Notes under the pieces: model-generated | Databases searched by the model: none | The model's input: the letters and a program-made list of their open reading frames with translations, nothing else | What the model was told of the DNA's origin: nothing | Origin: Deltaproteobacteria bacterium | GTDB lineage: Bacteria; Desulfobacterota; Syntrophobacteria; Syntrophobacterales; Syntrophobacteraceae | Length of the DNA stretch: 64,000 nt | Direction: 5' to 3' | Assembly: GCA_021777755.1 (NCBI GenBank) | Contig: JAJYDE010000009.1 | Coordinates: forward strand, 51,026 to 115,025 | Program-made: the position numbers and the translations under genes | Shown: positions 54,030-63,986 of the stretch, piece after piece | Numbering within the stretch: position 1 is the stretch's first letter | Layout of the letters: each line of letters opens with the position of its first letter

Positions 54030-55090
54030 TTGGTACTCCCCGGGCCATTTTCACGGGCCGGGTTTGCGCTACGGGACGCGGCCGCCAGCGGACCAGGCTC
54101 CCCGCCGCCCGCGGCTCGACAGGCCAGACATTTGACCCGATGGCCGGGAGTAATTTCTTCGAGTTGGGCGGGTATTTTTGCGCAGTCGGGCTGCCCCATT
54201 GGACAGCGGGGCTCGAAGGCGCAAAAGGCCGGAAGGCCTTCGCCGCGGGGCTGGGCGAGCCCGCCGCGCCGCTTTCCCCCGCGCCCGGGATCGAGCCGCG
54301 GGATCGCTTCGAGCAAGGCCCTGGTATAGGGATGAAGCGGGTTGGCGAAAAGCTCTTCGGTATTGGCCAGCTCGACGATCTGCCCGAGATACATGACGGC
54401 CACCCGGTCACAGATATGGCGCACGACCGAAAGATCGTGCGAGATGAAGAGGTAGGTGAGGGTGAATTCCCGCTGCAAATCTTCGAGAAGGTTTATCACC
54501 TGCGCCTGAATCGAGACGTCGAGAGCCGAAAGAGGTTCATCACAGACCACCAGCTCCGGGTGGAGGGCGAGCGCTCTTGCGATTCCGATCCTCTGGCGCT
54601 GCCCGCCGCTGAATTCGTGCGGATAGCGGCCGGCGTGCTCGGGGCGAAGGCCCACCTTTTCCATTATCAGCCGGACTCGCTCCTTTTGTTCGGAAGCGGT
54701 GCCCAGCCGGTGAATGAGCAGTCCTTCCGCGATCGTGCGTCCCACGGTCCGCCTGGGATTTAGCGAGGCGTAAGGGTCCTGGAAGATGATCTGCATGCGC
54801 CTGCGAAGCCTGTGCAATTCTTCACCCTCGACGGTGGAGATATCCCGGCCGTCGAATAAAATCTTTCCCCGCGTCGCAGGCTCAAGACCCAGCACGACTC
54901 TGCCAAGGGTGGACTTTCCGCATCCGGACTCGCCTACAAGCCCCAGCGTTTCCCCCCTGCCGATGCTAAGATCCACGCCGTCCACGGCTTTTACCGCACC
55001 GACTTCGCGGCGCAATACGCCCCTGATTACGGGGTAGTATTTTTTCACCCCGATAAGATTTACCAACTCAGGTCGTTCAAGCAAGCGCAA
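54026..55090 (-). CDS. Oligopeptide/dipeptide ABC transporter ATPase (OppF/DppF-like)
   Basis: 354 residues. Walker [11 protein letters not shown]-loop [11 protein letters not shown], signature [14 protein letters not shown], Walker [13 protein letters not shown]-loop ISHD. The C-terminal oligopeptide transporter extension has Cys in [14 protein letters not shown]. It overlaps mnmG by four bases. It and the next gene form an ATPase pair without permeases or binding proteins nearby. Confidence 0.93.
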   Translation of the reverse strand: MRLLERPELVNLIGVKKYYPVIRGVLRREVGAVKAVDGVDLSIGRGETLGLVGESGCGKSTLGRVVLGLEPATRGKILFDGRDISTVEGEELHRLRRRMQIIFQDPYASLNPRRTVGRTIAEGLLIHRLGTASEQKERVRLIMEKVGLRPEHAGRYPHEFSGGQRQRIGIARALALHPELVVCDEPLSALDVSIQAQVINLLEDLQREFTLTYLFISHDLSVVRHICDRVAVMYLGQIVELANTEELFANPLHPYTRALLEAIPRLDPGRGGKRRGGLAQPRGEGLPAFCAFEPRCPMGQPDCAKIPAQLEEITPGHRVKCLACRAAGGGEPGPLAAASRSANPARENGPGSTK

Positions 55091-55109
55091 AACTCCTGCA
55101 TTTTACCGC

Positions 55110-56081
55110 TCATCCGTAGAGCCAGCAACGCACCGGATGGCCTCCGGCGGGCGCCTGGAGCGGTGGCTCTTCCTTATGACATCGGTCGAAAACAAAGGGA
55201 CACCGGGTGTTGAATTTACACCCTGGCGGCAAGGCAAACAGGCTGGGAACGACTCCGCTGATCGGTTCGAGCCTCTTTTTGCCATCTCCCGAGGAACGGC
55301 CCGGGGCCGAGCGCATAAGCCCCCTGGTGTAGGGGTGGAGCGGATCGGCAAAAAGCTCTCCTACCGTCGCCTTCTCGACTATCCTGCCCGTGTACATCAC
55401 TATGACGTGCTCGGCGGCCTCGGCTATGACGCCCAAGTCGTGGGTGATAAGAAGTATGGACATGGAGTGCTCGTCCCGCAACCGGTCGAGAACGGAGAGT
55501 ATTTGCGCCTGGATGGTCACGTCCAGGGCGGTCGTGGGCTCATCGGCGATAATGAGCCGGGGATTGCACGCGATCGCCATGGCTATCATGACGCGCTGAC
55601 GCATGCCTCCGCTCATCTGATGCGGATAGTCGCGCATCCTTGTCTGCGCGGAAGGGATACCGGCCAAGTCCAAAAGCTCTATCACCCGCAGGCGGGCCTC
55701 TTTTTTCGAGATGCGCCTGTGGCGCAAGAGGACTTCGCTCACCTGCTCCTCGACCCGGAACACGGGATTTAGAGAGGTCATCGGCTCCTGGAAAATCATC
55801 GAAATCTCATTTCCCCGAATCTCTCGCATCTCGCTTTCCGAAACAGCAAGGAGATCTTTTCCATCGAATAAAATCCGCCCGCCGGCAATTTTTCCGGGCG
55901 CGGGCACGAGCCGCAGGATGGAAAGAGCGCACACGCTCTTGCCGCATCCCGATTCGCCTACAATCCCGACCACCTGCCTTTCTGAAACATCGAAGCTGAC
56001 CGAATCGACCGCCAGAGCGCTTCCAGCTTCAGTAACAAAACAGGTCTTAAGATCTTTTACTTCCAAAAGGCTTGAATCCAT
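55110..56081 (-). CDS. Oligopeptide/dipeptide ABC transporter ATPase (OppD/DppD-like)
   Basis: 323 residues. Walker [10 protein letters not shown] (Ser/Thr position is Ser, then Val), Q-loop [10 protein letters not shown], signature [14 protein letters not shown], Walker [15 protein letters not shown]-loop ITHDLG, and the C-terminal Cys extension [16 protein letters not shown] lies five nt before the ATG at 56081; the longer frame to 56174 is rejected. It precedes its OppF-like partner by 19 nt. Confidence 0.93.
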   Translation of the reverse strand: MDSSLLEVKDLKTCFVTEAGSALAVDSVSFDVSERQVVGIVGESGCGKSVCALSILRLVPAPGKIAGGRILFDGKDLLAVSESEMREIRGNEISMIFQEPMTSLNPVFRVEEQVSEVLLRHRRISKKEARLRVIELLDLAGIPSAQTRMRDYPHQMSGGMRQRVMIAMAIACNPRLIIADEPTTALDVTIQAQILSVLDRLRDEHSMSILLITHDLGVIAEAAEHVIVMYTGRIVEKATVGELFADPLHPYTRGLMRSAPGRSSGDGKKRLEPISGVVPSLFALPPGCKFNTRCPFVFDRCHKEEPPLQAPAGGHPVRCWLYG

Positions 56082-56543
56082 CGATCTCCATCCCGCAAAA
56101 TTCAGGCTTCCCTCCGCAGTATACTTATCGCCGGTTTGTTTAACAAGCACCTGGAACGGACGGGGCAATCGCATGAAGAGGCGTTGGGAATTCAGGCGGC
56201 GGTGCTAAATGATAAAATGTTGTGATGTGCTGAAAACACATTGTGCACTTGGGTTTCACTCATGCCTCGCACGGGCTTCATGGCGGTGCCAGGGGCCAGG
56301 CTCGATCGCCCCCTTTTATTGCAAAGGGGAAAACCATGCCCGGTCTTCGACTTGAACGGGTTTACCGATGAGCACCGTTTGAATATCTTGAGGCAACAGT
56401 CCATGCTTGGCGTATTTATTGCTTTTCAAATAGTATGTTCTCCACAGTACTTCGTCAACCGGGTAGGATAAGGATTCGATAACTCAGGGGGCTCCAAGCA
56501 AACGCGGCTCTTGGCTTAAGAGCACGCAAGCAGGAGATCGAAA
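56082..56543. other. Non-coding gap
   Basis: No gene supported. A short dyad (ATGTG-CTGAAAA-CACAT near 56225-56245) is present; open frames lack ribosome sites. Confidence 0.4.
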
Positions 56544-57041
56544 ATGTTTCCGACAAGTCCGCACCCACTGGCATCAACGGTATTGCGAAAGTTTCCAGCG
56601 CCCGGGTCCACTCATGGCAACACGGCAAACGCCCTGGCCGCGTGGTGTTTGGCGTTGCTAGGGGTGGTGGTCGCACTTCTTGGCTGCCCGGGGGGCTCCC
56701 GGGCGGCAGGGGGACCGAACGCGCCCGCTTTTTCCAAGTGCCTTCCGGCAAATATCAGCCTGAACGATGTCACAACAGCCGCTCGCAAAGGGCAAGCCGC
56801 GAGCGGGAAGATTTCGGTGCGGGAAAAGCTCACGGATCTGCGAGCATCCTGCCGCGGCGCAAGACTTGTCGACGGGTCGGGAAGGCGGATCTATTTCTTT
56901 CGCTTGACGGGCTGCTGGGGAAACCCGCCCGCGGGCTACCTTGAGATCCTTAAACGGCAGCGGGAAAAGCTGCTCAAGCTGAAAGAGCGCCACACGTTCG
57001 TGGAGCTGCCTTGCAACCCTTCGGGGCGACCCATTCCGTAA
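56544..57041 (+). CDS. Small putative lipoprotein or secreted protein
   Basis: 165 residues. After a ~30-residue N-terminal extension there is a hydrophobic segment, LAAWCLALLGVVVALLGC, that ends in a lipobox-like LLGC. The mature part has four more cysteines and ends in HTFVELPCNPSGRPIP. GGAG lies 7 nt before the ATG. No family recognised. A terminator-like hairpin follows. Confidence 0.65.
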   Translation: MFPTSPHPLASTVLRKFPAPGSTHGNTANALAAWCLALLGVVVALLGCPGGSRAAGGPNAPAFSKCLPANISLNDVTTAARKGQAASGKISVREKLTDLRASCRGARLVDGSGRRIYFFRLTGCWGNPPAGYLEILKRQREKLLKLKERHTFVELPCNPSGRPIP

Positions 57042-57065
57042 CCCCAACCCTCGATCTTCGATACG

Positions 57066-57096
57066 AAGGGGCGGTGGCCGAAAGGCCCGGCCCCTT
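57066..57096 (+). terminator. Hairpin after the small lipoprotein gene
   Basis: AAGGGGC/GCCCCTT with an inner GGCC-GAAA-GGCC stem, followed by a short T run. It lies 25 nt after the stop. Confidence 0.55.
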
Positions 57097-57219
57097 TACT
57101 CGTTAAACCCGCCTGCAAATGTGCACGAATCGTAACCAGTGTGCGCAAAAATCGTAACCTTCCAATTCGCATGCGCCCGCATGTCTATTTTCTATTAGCA
57201 ATATCGATATGTTAGACCG

Positions 57220-57235
57220 TGGTACGCTTATTGCC
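57220..57235 (+). promoter_or_regulatory. Sigma-54 promoter of the GH-GT fusion gene
   Basis: TGGTACGCTTATTGCC: -24 GG and -12 GC separated by exactly 10 nt (consensus TGGCAC-N5-TTGC, one mismatch). The predicted start is ~100 nt before the ATG. Confidence 0.7.
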
Positions 57236-57346
57236 TATGTAGCCTTGTCGCTCCCCGGACTTCAGTGGAGCCGCTTCTGTGTCAGGCGCGGCCACACTCA
57301 AGTCCCTTAAGGGAGTCTGAAACAACTTTTTTGAGGAGATACACAG

Positions 57347-60088
57347 ATGAAAGGCAGTCCTTGCATCGCTGAATCAGATATTGCGGCCGATGAAGCCGAT
57401 CTGCGGGATATCGGTGCGGCTTCGGCGCCTCAGGCGCCGATGCGCAACCCCGGGCCATCACGGCCCCCGTTGGAATTTAAAGGCGCGACCACGAGGCATG
57501 CCCGGCGTGCGGGCGACATTCTGCCAATGCCGTCCGAGCCCGCCCCGCCTCGATTGATTTTTGAGAAACCCCAGTCGGCCAACGTAGCCGAGTTCTATCT
57601 CAACCCGCCCCGTCAGATCCCGGTTCTTGAAGGCGTACGGGCAACGGCCAGGGGGAAATTTCTCTTTGTCGGAGAAGAGAAGTTCTATGTTCGCGGCGTC
57701 ACTTACGGTCCTTTCAGGCCCGATGAGCAGGGCTGCGAATACCACGATCCGGAAACGGTCGACCGCGATTTCGCGCAAATGGCTGCGAGCGGCATAAATG
57801 CCGTAAGGACCTACACGGTACCTCCCAGATGGCTTCTGGACACGGCGCGGGAGCACAACCTGCGGGTCATGGTCGGGCTTCCGTGGGAACAGCACATCGC
57901 TTTCCTCGACGACAGAAAACTTGCAAAGGAGATCGAAAGGCGTGTTCGCGAGGGCGTAAAGGCCTGCGCGGACCATTCGGCGGTCCTGTGCTTTACGATC
58001 GGAAACGAAATTCCGTCATCTATCGTGCGCTGGCATGGCAGGCGCCGCATCGAGTCGTTTCTCGAGCGTCTCTACAAGGCGGTAAAAGATGTGGACCCGC
58101 AGGTGCTGGTCACCTACGTGAATTTTCCGACCACCGAATACCTTGAGCTTCCCTTCCTTGATTTCGTTTCCTTCAACGTTTACCTGGAAACGAAAGAAAA
58201 GTTGGAAGGCTATCTATTCCGCCTTCAAAACCTTGCGGGCGACAGGCCCCTGGTCATGGCCGAACTGGGGCTGGACAGCATGAGAAACGGCGAGGAAAAG
58301 CAGGCCTCCACACTGGAGTGGCAGATCAGGTCCACTTTCGCCACGGGTTGCGCGGGCATTTTCGTCTTTTCCTGGACCGATGAATGGCACAGGGGCGGCT
58401 TTGACATCGAAGACTGGGGATTCGGCCTGACGGACAGGAACCGCAACCCCAAGCAATCGCTTGAAAGCGTCGGCAGGGCCTACGCCCAAGTCCCCTTCCC
58501 CGCCGATCTCAACTGGCCGGGCATTTCGGTGGTGGTGTGCAGCTACAACGGCCAGCGCACCATTCGCGATTGCCTCGAGGGGCTCAAAAAGGTCGATTAT
58601 CCCAACTTCGAAGTGATCGTGGTAAACGACGGATCGACCGACGGCACCGAGAAGATAGCAAAAGAGTATGGCTTTCGCGTTATTTCCATTGCCAACGGCG
58701 GCTTGAGCAACGCCCGAAACGTGGGCATGCGCGCGGCCAAAGGCGAAATCGTAGCCTACATAGACGACGATGCCATTCCGGATCCGCAGTGGCTCACCTA
58801 CCTCGCCGTGACCTTTCAGACCACCAATCATGCGGGAGTCGGGGGGCCGAACATTCCGCCCATCGACGACGGCCCGATCGCCGAATGCGTTTCCAACGCG
58901 CCCGGGGGCCCCATCCATGTGCTTCTTACCGATAACGACGCCGAACATATCCCTGGCTGCAACATGGCTTTTCGGAAGGCCGCGCTCGAAGCGATCGACG
59001 GCTTCGACACCCGGTTTCGGATCGCCGGAGACGATGTCGATCTTTGCTGGAGAATTCAAAAGCAGGGCTGGACGCTTGGTTTCAACCCGGCCGCCATGGT
59101 ATGGCACCATCGCCGGAACACCATCAAAAACTATTGGAAACAGCAGTTGAACTACGGGAAGGCGGAAGGGTTCCTGGAGCGCAAGTGGCCGGAAAAGTAC
59201 AATGCCGCCGGCCATGTTCCCTGGGCGGGAAGGCTTTATCTGAAAGGCTTCGAACAATTCATGGGGGCTTTCCGGGGAAGAATTTACCAGGGAACCTGGG
59301 GAAGCGCCCTGTTTCAGTCGATCTATCAGCCGGCCCCGAGCCTTTTCTGGTCGCTGCCGCTGATGCCCGAGTGGATCGTCGTGGTGGCCGCCCTCGGGTT
59401 TTTCTCCCTGCTGGGGCTGCAGTGGCATCCACTTCTTCTGGCGCTGCCGCTATTCATTCTGGGAGCCGCTCTTCCCGTGGTGCACGCGGTGTCGTGTTCG
59501 GCCAGGCTGCCTTTTACGAATTTTCCCGCTCCAATGAGACGCAAACTGCGGGCACTTACCGCCTTTTTGCACGTCGTCCAGCCTGTCGCGCGCCTTCTGG
59601 GAAGAGTAAAGCTTGGCCTTACGCCCTGGCGCAAGTGCGGCATGGCCACCGGCATAGCCTTTCCTCTGCCCCGCCCCAAGTCCTTCACGATCTGGAGCGA
59701 AGAGTGGCGTTCGCAGAACTCGTGGCTGGAATCCGTGGAAATGGGCGTAACAGCCCTTCGCTCGGTCATCATGCGGGGCGGGGACTTCGACGGCTGGGAT
59801 TTGGAGCTGCGCGGGGGACTTCTGGGCTCGGTGCGCATGCTCATGGCTGTCGAGGAACACGGGGGAGGAAACCAGTTCATCCGCATCAAAAGCTGGCCGC
59901 GATGCACGCCCGCGGGGATAGTGATGACCCTGTTTTTCGCCGCCCTGGGGGCGGGGGCCGCGGCGGCCGGCGCCTGGATAGCCTGCGGGGCGCTCAATGC
60001 GGCCGCCATCGTCCTCATGATGCGCGTCCTGATAGAATGCTCATCGGCCATGTCAACACTGACCCGGGTGATGAGCCACAAAGATTAA
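57347..60088 (+). CDS. Glycoside hydrolase-glycosyltransferase 2 fusion, membrane-bound
   Basis: 913 residues. Residues ~1-95 are Pro-rich and probably disordered. A TIM-barrel glycoside hydrolase-like domain (~95-390) has CFTIGNEIPSS (acid/base Glu) and VMAELGLDS (nucleophile Glu). A GT2 domain (~395-640) has VVVCSYNGQRTIRDCLEG, VNDGSTDGTEK, AYIDDDAIPDPQW and IAGDDVDLCWRIQKQGW. The C-terminal ~680-905 has several membrane segments. It probably builds or edits an exopolysaccharide at the inner membrane. GAGGAG precedes the ATG. Substrate unknown. Confidence 0.9.
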   Translation: MKGSPCIAESDIAADEADLRDIGAASAPQAPMRNPGPSRPPLEFKGATTRHARRAGDILPMPSEPAPPRLIFEKPQSANVAEFYLNPPRQIPVLEGVRATARGKFLFVGEEKFYVRGVTYGPFRPDEQGCEYHDPETVDRDFAQMAASGINAVRTYTVPPRWLLDTAREHNLRVMVGLPWEQHIAFLDDRKLAKEIERRVREGVKACADHSAVLCFTIGNEIPSSIVRWHGRRRIESFLERLYKAVKDVDPQVLVTYVNFPTTEYLELPFLDFVSFNVYLETKEKLEGYLFRLQNLAGDRPLVMAELGLDSMRNGEEKQASTLEWQIRSTFATGCAGIFVFSWTDEWHRGGFDIEDWGFGLTDRNRNPKQSLESVGRAYAQVPFPADLNWPGISVVVCSYNGQRTIRDCLEGLKKVDYPNFEVIVVNDGSTDGTEKIAKEYGFRVISIANGGLSNARNVGMRAAKGEIVAYIDDDAIPDPQWLTYLAVTFQTTNHAGVGGPNIPPIDDGPIAECVSNAPGGPIHVLLTDNDAEHIPGCNMAFRKAALEAIDGFDTRFRIAGDDVDLCWRIQKQGWTLGFNPAAMVWHHRRNTIKNYWKQQLNYGKAEGFLERKWPEKYNAAGHVPWAGRLYLKGFEQFMGAFRGRIYQGTWGSALFQSIYQPAPSLFWSLPLMPEWIVVVAALGFFSLLGLQWHPLLLALPLFILGAALPVVHAVSCSARLPFTNFPAPMRRKLRALTAFLHVVQPVARLLGRVKLGLTPWRKCGMATGIAFPLPRPKSFTIWSEEWRSQNSWLESVEMGVTALRSVIMRGGDFDGWDLELRGGLLGSVRMLMAVEEHGGGNQFIRIKSWPRCTPAGIVMTLFFAALGAGAAAAGAWIACGALNAAAIVLMMRVLIECSSAMSTLTRVMSHKD

Positions 60089-60153
60089 GCCCGAGGGAAA
60101 CATCGGACCGCGAAACGGGAAATTACAGGATCACCCGACTGCCCTTCAAAACT

Positions 60154-60182
60154 GCCCCGCCATAAATTTATGGCGGGGCTTT
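60154..60182 (+). terminator. Intrinsic terminator of the GH-GT fusion gene
   Basis: GCCCCGCCATAAA and TTTATGGCGGGGC pair perfectly over 13 bp, followed by TTT. The rest of the gap to 60465 holds no supported gene. Confidence 0.75.
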
Positions 60183-60465
60183 CACACCCATTCATACGCC
60201 CTCCCCGCCCCGGTTCCCCCACAGGCCGACTTATCATTAAATGCCGGCAAAACCGTAAATCTTAGTGGGGCTTGTCGCCTCTTTTTGATTGATTGAATGC
60301 ATCTACACGTGTTTTAATGGCGCCCCTCCGGCCATCCCATGCGGGTGCCCCGGACGGACACCGAATTGTTTGTGGGTATACCCGGGGTTTAGAGTTGGCC
60401 GGGTTTTCGGATTTTTAAAAGTTTGATTACGGCCGAGTGCGAGGCGCGGCGGACGGAGGAAAGAA

Positions 60466-62148
60466 GTGGAGCGAATCTGGCTAAAGAGCTATGACCCCGG
60501 AGTACCCCATTGCGTGGAGTATCCCGAAACATGTATCCCGCAGGTCCTTGAGAAGAATGCCAAAAAATACCCGGGCAACTCGGCCGTGGAATTTTTCGGC
60601 GCCAAGCTGACATACGGGCAGTTGTGGGACCAGGTGCTTCGGCTGGCAAACGGCATGAAGCAGATGGGCGTAAAGAGGGGAACCAAAGTAGCCATAATGC
60701 TTCCGAACTGTCCCCAGTGCGTGATAGCTTACTACGCGGCGCTCTGGCTGGGGGCCACGGTCGTTATGACCAATCCGCTTTATGTGGAACGCGAACTGCA
60801 TCATCTGTGGACGGATTCTGAGGCGCAGTTTCTGGTCATCCTCGATCATCTTTACCCCAGAGCCGAAAAGGTCCTGCCTCAAACGGCCATTCGGGCCACG
60901 ATCGTTACCAGCATAAAGGACTACCTGCCCTTCCCCCTGCGCCAGTTATATCCTTTCAAGGCAAGACGTCAAAAGCTGTTCATGGCGGTCCCCTACGACG
61001 GGACCCGCCTTTTGAGTTTCAAGAAGCTGATCGCCGATTACAAGCCCGCCCCGATTCCCTGCGCGGCCCGCCCCGACGACCTGGCCCTGCTTCAGTACAC
61101 CGGGGGCACCACCGGAACTCCCAAGGGCGCCATGCTGACCCACAGAAACCTTCTTTCGGACGTGGTGCAGCTGGTTGCATGGACTCCCGACATGAAACCG
61201 GGGGCGGAAAGGCTGCTTGCGGTCATGCCCTTTTTTCACGTTTTGGGCATGACGGGGGGCCTCAACCTGTCCATCTACACGGGCAGCACCGTTATCATCG
61301 TGCCGCGCTTCGAGCCCGATGAACTGATAAAGACAATAAAAAAGACGAGGCCGACATACTTTCCGGGAGTGCCGGCCGTTTATATCGCCCTCATGGCCCA
61401 TCCCAAATTCGACACTTTCGACCTGACCTCGATAAAGGTCTGCGTCACCGGGGCCGCGCCCATGCCGGTCGATGTGATGCGAAGGTTCGAAGAAAAAACG
61501 GGCAGCCGGATCGTTGAAGGTTACGGCCTCTCGGAGGCAAGTCCGGTTACCCACGTCAATCCGCTCGAAGGGGTGCGCAAACCCGGTTCGATAGGCCTTC
61601 CGCTTCCAGGCACCGAATGCCGCATCGTCGACCCGGAAACCGGCAGGAGCGACATGCCGGTGGGCGAGGTCGGCGAGTTGATCGTTCGCGGGCCGCAGGT
61701 GATGCAGGGCTACTGGAAACGAGAGAAGGAAACCGCCGACACTCTGCGCGACGGCTGGCTCTACACGGGAGATCTTGCGACCATGGACGCCGAGGGTTAT
61801 TTTTTCATCGTGGACCGCAAGAAAGACATGCTGATCTGCAACGGCTACAACGTCTATCCTCGGGAGATCGAGGAGGTCCTCTATGAACACCCCAAGGTGC
61901 TGGATGCCGCGGCAATCGGAGTGCCGGACGCAAAAAAAGGCGAGGTGGTAAGAGTCTACGTGGTCCCCAAACAGGGTGAGCAGCTCGAAACCGATGAAAT
62001 CATCGCCTGGTGCAAGGCCAAGCTTGCCCCTTACAAGGTGCCCAAACAGGTCCAATTGGCCGAGGCCCTGCCCAAGACCAATGTCGGCAAGGTGCTTAGG
62101 CGGCAACTACGCGCGGAAGCGAGCGCCGCACAGAAACCGGAGCAATAA
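60466..62148 (+). CDS. Long-chain fatty-acid-CoA ligase (AMP-forming)
   Basis: 560 residues, an ANL-superfamily adenylating enzyme. The P-loop LLQYTGGTTGTPKGAMLTH, VEGYGLSEASPVTH, DGWLYTGDLATMD, the hinge IVDRKKDMLICNGYNVYPREIE, and the Lys in LPKTNVGKVLRRQL are all present. It activates fatty acids to acyl-CoA for the beta-oxidation genes encoded ~10 kb away. Start is GTG with GGAGG upstream. Closest by length and motifs to FadD. Confidence 0.92.
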   Translation: MERIWLKSYDPGVPHCVEYPETCIPQVLEKNAKKYPGNSAVEFFGAKLTYGQLWDQVLRLANGMKQMGVKRGTKVAIMLPNCPQCVIAYYAALWLGATVVMTNPLYVERELHHLWTDSEAQFLVILDHLYPRAEKVLPQTAIRATIVTSIKDYLPFPLRQLYPFKARRQKLFMAVPYDGTRLLSFKKLIADYKPAPIPCAARPDDLALLQYTGGTTGTPKGAMLTHRNLLSDVVQLVAWTPDMKPGAERLLAVMPFFHVLGMTGGLNLSIYTGSTVIIVPRFEPDELIKTIKKTRPTYFPGVPAVYIALMAHPKFDTFDLTSIKVCVTGAAPMPVDVMRRFEEKTGSRIVEGYGLSEASPVTHVNPLEGVRKPGSIGLPLPGTECRIVDPETGRSDMPVGEVGELIVRGPQVMQGYWKREKETADTLRDGWLYTGDLATMDAEGYFFIVDRKKDMLICNGYNVYPREIEEVLYEHPKVLDAAAIGVPDAKKGEVVRVYVVPKQGEQLETDEIIAWCKAKLAPYKVPKQVQLAEALPKTNVGKVLRRQLRAEASAAQKPEQ

Positions 62149-62169
62149 ATCGGCCCTTTCCATTTGCAA

Positions 62170-62904
62170 ATGCCCGATGTGAGGGCAAAACTCAACCCGG
62201 AAAGAAATCGGCGGCTGCACCGGGCGGCCGCCGATTTCTTTTTTCTTTTGAACGGGTCCTATCCGAGAAAGCCCGCCCTTGAACTTACCGCGAACCGACA
62301 CGATCTCGATGGAGCCGAGCGGATGCTGCTTGGCCGGGGGGTCTTCAGCCAGCGGGAGGCGCTTGGAAGGCGCGCAAAACTCGCCGTCCCGGCCCAGTGG
62401 CGGCAAGAACTGCTTGCAGTTGACGGCCATAACGTTCAAATCACGATTGAAAGCCGCCTGGCGGGCAAGTGGCTGCTCAAGGCCAATGACGGTGCTCTGC
62501 GCGACATCGCGGGTCTTTCGGCCCGGTATCGAATGAGCGAAACCGGTGGCGTGGCCATCGACCTTGTGTTTGCGTTTCTGAAACTCTTTCCCGCAAGGGC
62601 TCTATTGTTTTTGTTCGACGAACCGATGAGCCGCAGCGGAGAGCTTGCCGCGCTCTATCGCAACGGGCTCGCCCGGGCGGGACTGTCGGGGACGGCCAAA
62701 ACCTGTGCGGTCCCGGAGCGCGAATTTCCTTTCGACGGGTGCGTGGTGGCAAGCAGCGACCGGGCCGTCATGGACGCCGCCCGATGCTGGACGGATCTTG
62801 CCCGCCTCATTATCGATCGTTTTTGCCCGGCCGAAATTACGGCCGATTTTTCCGGCTTTCTGCTTGCCCGCTCGGCGAGCAATTGCGAGCAGGATCACGG
62901 CTAG
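62170..62904 (+). CDS. DUF434 domain-containing protein
   Basis: About 244 residues. LHRAAADFFFLLNGSYPRKPALELTANRHDLDGAERMLLGRGVFS is the DUF434 core in pieces (residues ~15-60); the C-terminal part is a DUF5616-like domain with FLFDEPMSRSGELA and VVASSDRAVMDAA, reminiscent of a nucleotide- or PIN-like fold. The frame's TTG at 62164 is less likely than the ATG at 62170; the ribosome site is weak. Follows the ligase by 21 nt. Function unknown. Confidence 0.75.
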   Translation: MPDVRAKLNPERNRRLHRAAADFFFLLNGSYPRKPALELTANRHDLDGAERMLLGRGVFSQREALGRRAKLAVPAQWRQELLAVDGHNVQITIESRLAGKWLLKANDGALRDIAGLSARYRMSETGGVAIDLVFAFLKLFPARALLFLFDEPMSRSGELAALYRNGLARAGLSGTAKTCAVPEREFPFDGCVVASSDRAVMDAARCWTDLARLIIDRFCPAEITADFSGFLLARSASNCEQDHG

Positions 62905-62937
62905 CCGCGGCCGTCGCCGCGATTCTTGCCACCCCCC

Positions 62938-63426
62938 TCACTCGGTTTCAAGGTGGATGTGTCCGGGGAATTCTCCGAAAAGCACGCTTTTTTCCAATTC
63001 TCCGCAAGGATTGAAAAAGCGCATATTTGCGTCCTTATCGCAAAGCCAGAATTCTTTTGCGCCCACCTCGAAATAAAGCGGCCGTTTTCCCTCCAACTCG
63101 GCTGCGCTGGTGGATGGAGACTCTATTTCAACGATAACTTCCGGGGATTCGGGAAGCTCAACCTTTTTCATCCCGTGTTTTTCAAGAAACGCCGCGCTTC
63201 TCCAGGCAACGTCGGCAACCTTGGTGCCCCTGGAAGTTTTAACGGGGCATTCTGTTGAGACTCTGCCCTCCTTGCACAAGCTTCTCAGCAATCCGCCCAT
63301 CTACAGTTGATAAATGCCGCAGGCATCGGAGGCGGGAGCCATCATAATATTTCCCCACTCGTTGGTTTCGATCTTGAAGGGCAGGTCTTTGAGGCTTGGA
63401 TGCTCGACCACTTCACGCCATTCCAT
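62938..63426 (-). pseudogene. Uma2-family (DUF820) endonuclease-like gene broken by an in-frame stop
   Basis: The N-terminal part MEWREVVEHPSLKDLPFKI runs from 63426 to a TAG at 63303-63301, and the C-terminal part resumes in the same frame from 63300. The intact neighbour reads YQGRIARL where this copy reads YQL-stop-MGGLL, so a substitution and not a frameshift broke it. The rest (VADVAW, VEIESPS, EGKRPLYFEVGAKEFWLCD) is intact. The remaining C-terminal frame (62938-63300) has an internal ATG and might still be translated. Confidence 0.8.
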
Positions 63427-63497
63427 CCGCTTGTCCTCCTTTTCCAAAACGACTGCCGCCAAACCCCGGAGCCTCTCCCCGGTTCCAGCCGCGCCCG

Positions 63498-63986
63498 TTA
63501 CGAAACCCCGATGTCGATGTGTCCGGGAAATTCCCCGAAGAACTCGCTTTTTTTCAATTCTCCGCAAGAATTGAAAAAGCGCATATTGCCGTCCTTGTCG
63601 CAAAGCCAGAATTCTTTTGCGCCCACCTCGAAATAGAGCAGCCTTTTTCCCTCCAACTCGGCCGCGCTGTTCGACGGAGACTCAATTTCGACTACAACTT
63701 CCGGGGATTCGGGAAGCTCGACTTTTCTTACGCCATGCTTCTTGTTGAATGCCGGGCTTGCCCAGGCAACGTCGGCCACCTTGGTGCCCTTGGAAGTTTT
63801 GACGGGGCATTCGGTTGAAATTTCCCCCTCTTTGGAAAGATTTCCAACCAGTCTTGCAATACGGCCTTGATACACCCCATGCGTGTATGAGGCAGGGCAC
63901 ATCATAATCTTTCCCCACTCGTTGGTTTCGATCTTGAAGGGCAGGTCTTTGAGGCTTGGATGCTCGACCACTTCACGCCATTCCAT
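63498..63986 (-). CDS. Uma2-family (DUF820) endonuclease-like protein
   Basis: 162 residues, somewhat shorter than the usual ~190. VADVAW holds the likely Asp ligand; VVVEIESPSNSAAELEGKRLLYFEVGAKEFWLCD has the Glu and core of the PD-(D/E)XK-like fold. GGAG precedes the ATG. It is ~70% or more identical by eye to the broken copy downstream on the same strand, so this is a tandem duplication. Uma2 families are often multi-copy, and their biological role is unresolved. Confidence 0.85.
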   Translation of the reverse strand: MEWREVVEHPSLKDLPFKIETNEWGKIMMCPASYTHGVYQGRIARLVGNLSKEGEISTECPVKTSKGTKVADVAWASPAFNKKHGVRKVELPESPEVVVEIESPSNSAAELEGKRLLYFEVGAKEFWLCDKDGNMRFFNSCGELKKSEFFGEFPGHIDIGVS

